Origin: Candidatus Poribacteria bacterium
GTDB taxonomy: Bacteria; Poribacteria; WGA-4E; DTYX01
Reading direction: 5' to 3'
Length of the DNA: 9,692 nucleotides
Assembly: GCA_012961655.1 (NCBI GenBank)
Contig: DTYX01000885.1
Span: 1 to 9,692 of the forward strand
Positions 8,101 to 9,692 of this stretch are shown here, one piece after another. The translations under genes and the position numbers were made by a program. Numbering within the stretch: the stretch's first letter is position 1; every line of letters begins with the position of its first letter. A model generated the notes under the pieces. It did no database searches. It was not told the DNA's origin and saw only the letters and a list, made by a program, of their open reading frames with translations.

Positions 8101-8523
8101 GATTCGGACGCATAAGCCGCAGAAGATACAATCGTCATCCTCTAATCTAAACCTAGGTTTTTCAATCCCAAAATCTCTGGCTAAATCCTGAATGGATTTT
8201 ACGTTCGGACACCTCGCTAATAGCAACTCCACGACCAATTTTCGCGCTGCTATTACTTCCTCTGAATTGGTCTTAACCTCTATATTCTCCTCAACAGGGT
8301 AATTGCAAGCGGTAACTAATCTTCCTTCCCCGATTTTCGGTATGACTTCGCGCATTGGCTCTGAAGTTACCTCCACCACGCAAAGTCGACAAGCGCCGGA
8401 TGGTTCAAGCGCCTCATGATAACATAATGTGGGTATGTCAATATTGTTCTCTTTTGCAACTTGTAGAACAGTTGTGCCTTCCTCCGCTTCTACGATTTTT
8501 CCATCAATAGTAAAAGTTACCAT
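5185..8523 (-). CDS. hdrA: HdrA-like flavo-iron-sulfur fusion with NuoG-like N-terminus
   Basis: The 1112-residue protein is about 1.7 times the length of ordinary HdrA (about 650). Domains in order: a plant-type 2Fe-2S domain as in NuoG/HydA (Cys34, 45, 48, 73); a two-cluster ferredoxin domain (Cys132/135/138/142 and 173/176/179/183); a partial HdrA module (about 200-515) starting at a ferredoxin insert (Cys234/242/245/249) with VILAAGY and the YCSSVCCMYA motif; then a near-complete HdrA module (about 535-1090) with VCHCG (540-544), SCSPRTHEPLF (600-610), the FAD-binding VIGGGIAGMTAAL (678-690), VILATGA (802-808), CVGC...YCSRICC (852-868) and a C-terminal two-cluster ferredoxin (Cys1047-1057, 1078-1088). 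HdrA is the FAD subunit that can bifurcate electrons. Here it probably joins NADH oxidation by the NuoF-like protein to MvhD and MetVF. The ATG at 8521-8523 has AAGAGG (8530-8535) upstream. It is cytoplasmic, with no signal or membrane segments. Confidence 0.88.
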   Translation of the reverse strand: MVTFTIDGKIVEAEEGTTVLQVAKENNIDIPTLCYHEALEPSGACRLCVVEVTSEPMREVIPKIGEGRLVTACNYPVEENIEVKTNSEEVIAARKLVVELLLARCPNVKSIQDLARDFGIEKPRFRLEDDDCIFCGLCVRICEERMGVSAISFVGRGIEQKVDTPFHIESDVCTACGACAFVCPTGAIKLEDITKHKPIQIPSEFNLGLSSRTPIYLAYPQAIPNVPVIDRDNCAHFLTGKCRVCEAFCPTGAINFDQGEEELVELEVGSVILAAGYNAMEASIRGEYGYGRYPNVITSLEFERILSASGPTEGHIVRPGDQKEPKRIAFIQCVGSRDVTERGSGYCSSVCCMYATKQTTLVKEHFPEVETTIFLIDLRAHGKGYEDYYLRAEREYGVRYIRSAVSSVKEMPQTKNLLLGYISPEGEPVEEEFDLVVLSVGIETSSTFDELCNAVDVEGNEYGFLKTELFSPTDTSREGIFVCGAIQEPKDIPDSVVQASASAARAGEILADVRNTMVLDKEYPPEIDVRAETPRVGVFVCHCGNNIASVVDVRDVAAEAVQLDDVVYAEDILFACSPDGLSKLKQIIKEHQLNRVVVASCSPRTHEPLFRETLRETGLNRYLFEMANIRDQCSWVHSHQPRVATEKSKGLVRSAVAKARFLQPLQRIQLDNTQTGLVIGGGIAGMTAALSLARQGFEVHLVEKEAELGGNFRHVRYTLQGDEPREFLNALIDDVKNHELITLHLSSEVKEVSGFVGNFKTIIDTPIEDETVPSSAIHRTSNEGDKSPYYERGQQLIEHSVVILATGAREYQPEEYCYPTSEKVLTQRELENRIADGNLRLPADSEVVMIQCVGCRNEDRSYCSRICCSMAIKNALKVKEENPAANVYILYKDVRTYGFREKYYQQAREKGVIFIRYDDEHKPKVQEKDGRLEVAVFDPVLKEDFTFEPSLVALSAGIISGSDNEKISNMLMVPQGEDGFFLEAHIKLRPVEFASDGLFVCGSAHWPKFAEESIVQAQAAAAKAATFLSKEKIEVEGAITVVEDDKCVACLTCVRVCPYNVPEINSEKGVAEITPANCHGCGVCVSECPARALQLQQYKDDQVFSMIDALLM
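8323..8352. repeat. Repeat-like segment, copy B (inside hdrA)
   Basis: The same 18 bases as at 4649-4666 occur here, followed after 5 nt by CTTCGCG. They encode residues 58-67 (REVIPKIGEG) of the HdrA fusion, between Cys48 and Cys73 of the 2Fe-2S domain. This loop is variable in the family, so an insert could be tolerated. Only two copies are visible; calling it a dispersed repeat is inference. Confidence 0.45.
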
Positions 8524-8539
8524 TGTTTACCTCTTTTCC

Positions 8540-8575
8540 AAGGGCAAGAGGGTAAATTTTTAACCCTTAGCCCTT
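8540..8575. other. Intercistronic hairpin between nuoF-like gene and hdrA
   Basis: AAGGGC (8540-8545) pairs with GCCCTT (8570-8575), and inside it AGGGT (8549-8553) pairs with ACCCT (8563-8567), leaving a small internal loop and an AT-rich apex. On the minus-strand transcript the hairpin starts just past the nuoF-like stop codon and ends 4 nt before the hdrA ribosome site. No T-run follows, so a role in mRNA processing, stability or translation is more likely than termination. Confidence 0.5.
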
Positions 8576-8578
8576 TAA

Positions 8579-9692
8579 CTACCTTGTACTTACTGCTTCA
8601 AATCGACAGACCTCGCGGCAGAGACCGCATTTTATGCATCCGCTTACATCTATTGCATGAGGTTCTCTTCTCTCTCCAGAAATAGCTTCTTGTGGACATT
8701 CCCTGGCGCACAGTCCGCATCCAGTGCATCTTTCCGGGTCAATAAAATACTGAATCAGTTCTTTACAGACACCGGCGGGGCATTTTTTGTCTTTTATATG
8801 GGCTTCGTATTCGTCCCGAAAATACTTTATCGAACTCAAAACGGGCTGCGGGGCTGTTCCACCAAGAGCGCACAAAGTGGTTTTGGCAATCACGGATGAC
8901 ATATCCGAGAGTAAATCTATATCCCCGTCTCGCCCCTTTCCATCGCAGATGTCAGTCAGTATTTCCACTATTCTTTTAAGTCCCTCGCGGCAGGGGACAC
9001 ATTTTCCGCAGGATTCGTCTCTGAGGAAACTGAGAGAATATTTAACCGAATCGACGATGCAGCTATCTTCGTCCAGCGTAACCATTCCACCGGAACATAC
9101 CATTGAGCCAAGCTCGGCTAAGTTATCATAATCTACCGGAATCTCAATTAAACTTTCAGGGATATAACCTCCAGCAGGTCCACCAGTCTGCACCGCTTTG
9201 AATCTCTTGTCGTTTGGGATACCGCCGCCTATATCGTAGATAAGTTCCCTCAACGTTATGCCCATAGGCGCTTCCACCAGTCCGGAATTGTTTATCTTTC
9301 CCACCAGAGAAAATATCTTTGTACCTTTGCTGCTATCCGTGCCGATTTTAGCATACCATTCCGCCCCTTTAGCTATTATTAGTGGGATATTAGCCCAGGT
9401 CTCAACGTTGTTTAAGTTAGACGGACGATTGAAAACCCCCTTTTCGACAGTATGTACATATTTGGGTCTTGGTTTGCCGATATTGCCTTCCAATGAAGTC
9501 ATCAGAGCTGTAGATTCACCACCGACAAAGGCGCCTCCACCTCTGAATATATTTAAGTTGAAATTAAAGCCAGAGCCCATAATATCTTCGCCAATCAACC
9601 CACACCTTTCAGCTTGAGCGATGGCTATTCCGACATTGTTTATTGCCAAAGGGTAATCGTTGCAGACGTAGATGAACCCTTCGTTGCTGCCG
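8579..9692 (-). CDS. nuoF: NuoF/HydB-type NADH-oxidising flavoprotein subunit (N-terminus beyond window)
   Basis: The frame continues to the right edge (GSNEGFIYVCNDYPLAINN is the first readable part), so the gene is partial; 370 residues are visible. It matches NuoF and the HydB/HndC-like subunits that bind FMN and NAD(H). In visible numbering, GGGAFVGGESTAL (51-63) is the nucleotide-site motif, and SCGKCVPCREG with the later TLCALGG gives the 4Fe-4S ligands Cys228, 231, 234 and 274. After CPAGVC (304-309) comes a two-cluster ferredoxin domain, Cys322/325/328/332 and Cys352/355/358/362. Such C-terminal ferredoxin extensions mark the HydB-like group rather than complex I NuoF. The GRGGAGFPTG motif expected earlier is off the window. 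It is probably the NADH entry point of the complex with the HdrA fusion. A NuoE-type partner, if present, would lie further upstream. The stop is TAG at 8579-8581; an internal TTG at 9647-9649 is not a credible start. Confidence 0.93.
   Translation of the reverse strand, partial: GSNEGFIYVCNDYPLAINNVGIAIAQAERCGLIGEDIMGSGFNFNLNIFRGGGAFVGGESTALMTSLEGNIGKPRPKYVHTVEKGVFNRPSNLNNVETWANIPLIIAKGAEWYAKIGTDSSKGTKIFSLVGKINNSGLVEAPMGITLRELIYDIGGGIPNDKRFKAVQTGGPAGGYIPESLIEIPVDYDNLAELGSMVCSGGMVTLDEDSCIVDSVKYSLSFLRDESCGKCVPCREGLKRIVEILTDICDGKGRDGDIDLLSDMSSVIAKTTLCALGGTAPQPVLSSIKYFRDEYEAHIKDKKCPAGVCKELIQYFIDPERCTGCGLCARECPQEAISGERREPHAIDVSGCIKCGLCREVCRFEAVSTR

Noticed and set aside
9647..9649. TTG as the start of the NuoF-like gene
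   Set aside because: The frame upstream continues with family-like sequence (GFIYVCNDYPLA) to the window edge, so this is an internal leucine codon.
1..9692. CRISPR array, tRNA, rRNA, integrase or insertion sequence
   Set aside because: No regularly spaced repeats, tRNA-like cloverleaf, rRNA sequence or transposase motifs were seen.

Overview
The window looks like bacterial chromosome from an anaerobe that uses the Wood-Ljungdahl (reductive acetyl-CoA) pathway. The evidence is a minus-strand gene run encoding methylene-tetrahydrofolate reductase (MetF), its partner MetV, and redox subunits of the HdrA, MvhD and NuoF/HydB types. An uncultivated lineage is plausible, suggested by a DUF2961/GH172 enzyme, a DUF1156-type methylase and a short GC-armed palindromic repeat, but the sequence does not fix a taxon. 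Codon use is ordinary, and Shine-Dalgarno sequences of the AAGGAGG type precede most genes.

Layout. Positions 1-1051 (+) hold the C-terminal part of a DNA adenine methylase of the COG1743/DUF1156 kind. Its upstream end carries a palindromic repeat across which the apparent reading frame changes. Positions 1129-2277 (+) encode a complete GH172 (DUF2961) glycoside-active enzyme, followed by a terminator hairpin at 2373-2420. The plus block converges on a minus-strand block that fills the rest of the window. In transcription order that block is: nuoF/hydB-like (enters from the right edge, ends 8579), an unusually long hdrA fusion (8523-5185), mvhD (5115-4639), metV (4634-3966), metF (3969-3040) and a lone response-regulator receiver (2963-2571). 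Spacing is tight: metV and metF overlap by ATGA, mvhD and metV are 4 nt apart, and the other gaps within the metabolic genes are 55-69 nt. This suggests one operon.

How the genes may work together. The NuoF-like flavoprotein would oxidise NADH. Electrons could pass through the 2Fe-2S and 4Fe-4S clusters of the HdrA fusion, then through MvhD and MetV to the flavin of MetF, reducing methylene-THF to methyl-THF. HdrA proteins are known to bifurcate electrons at FAD, so coupling to ferredoxin is an attractive but unproven hypothesis. No hdrB or hdrC is present in the visible part. The HdrA fusion combines a NuoG-like N-terminus, a partial HdrA module that begins at the inserted ferredoxin, and a second HdrA module that lacks that ferredoxin. 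This architecture and the operon composition are the most interesting content of the window.
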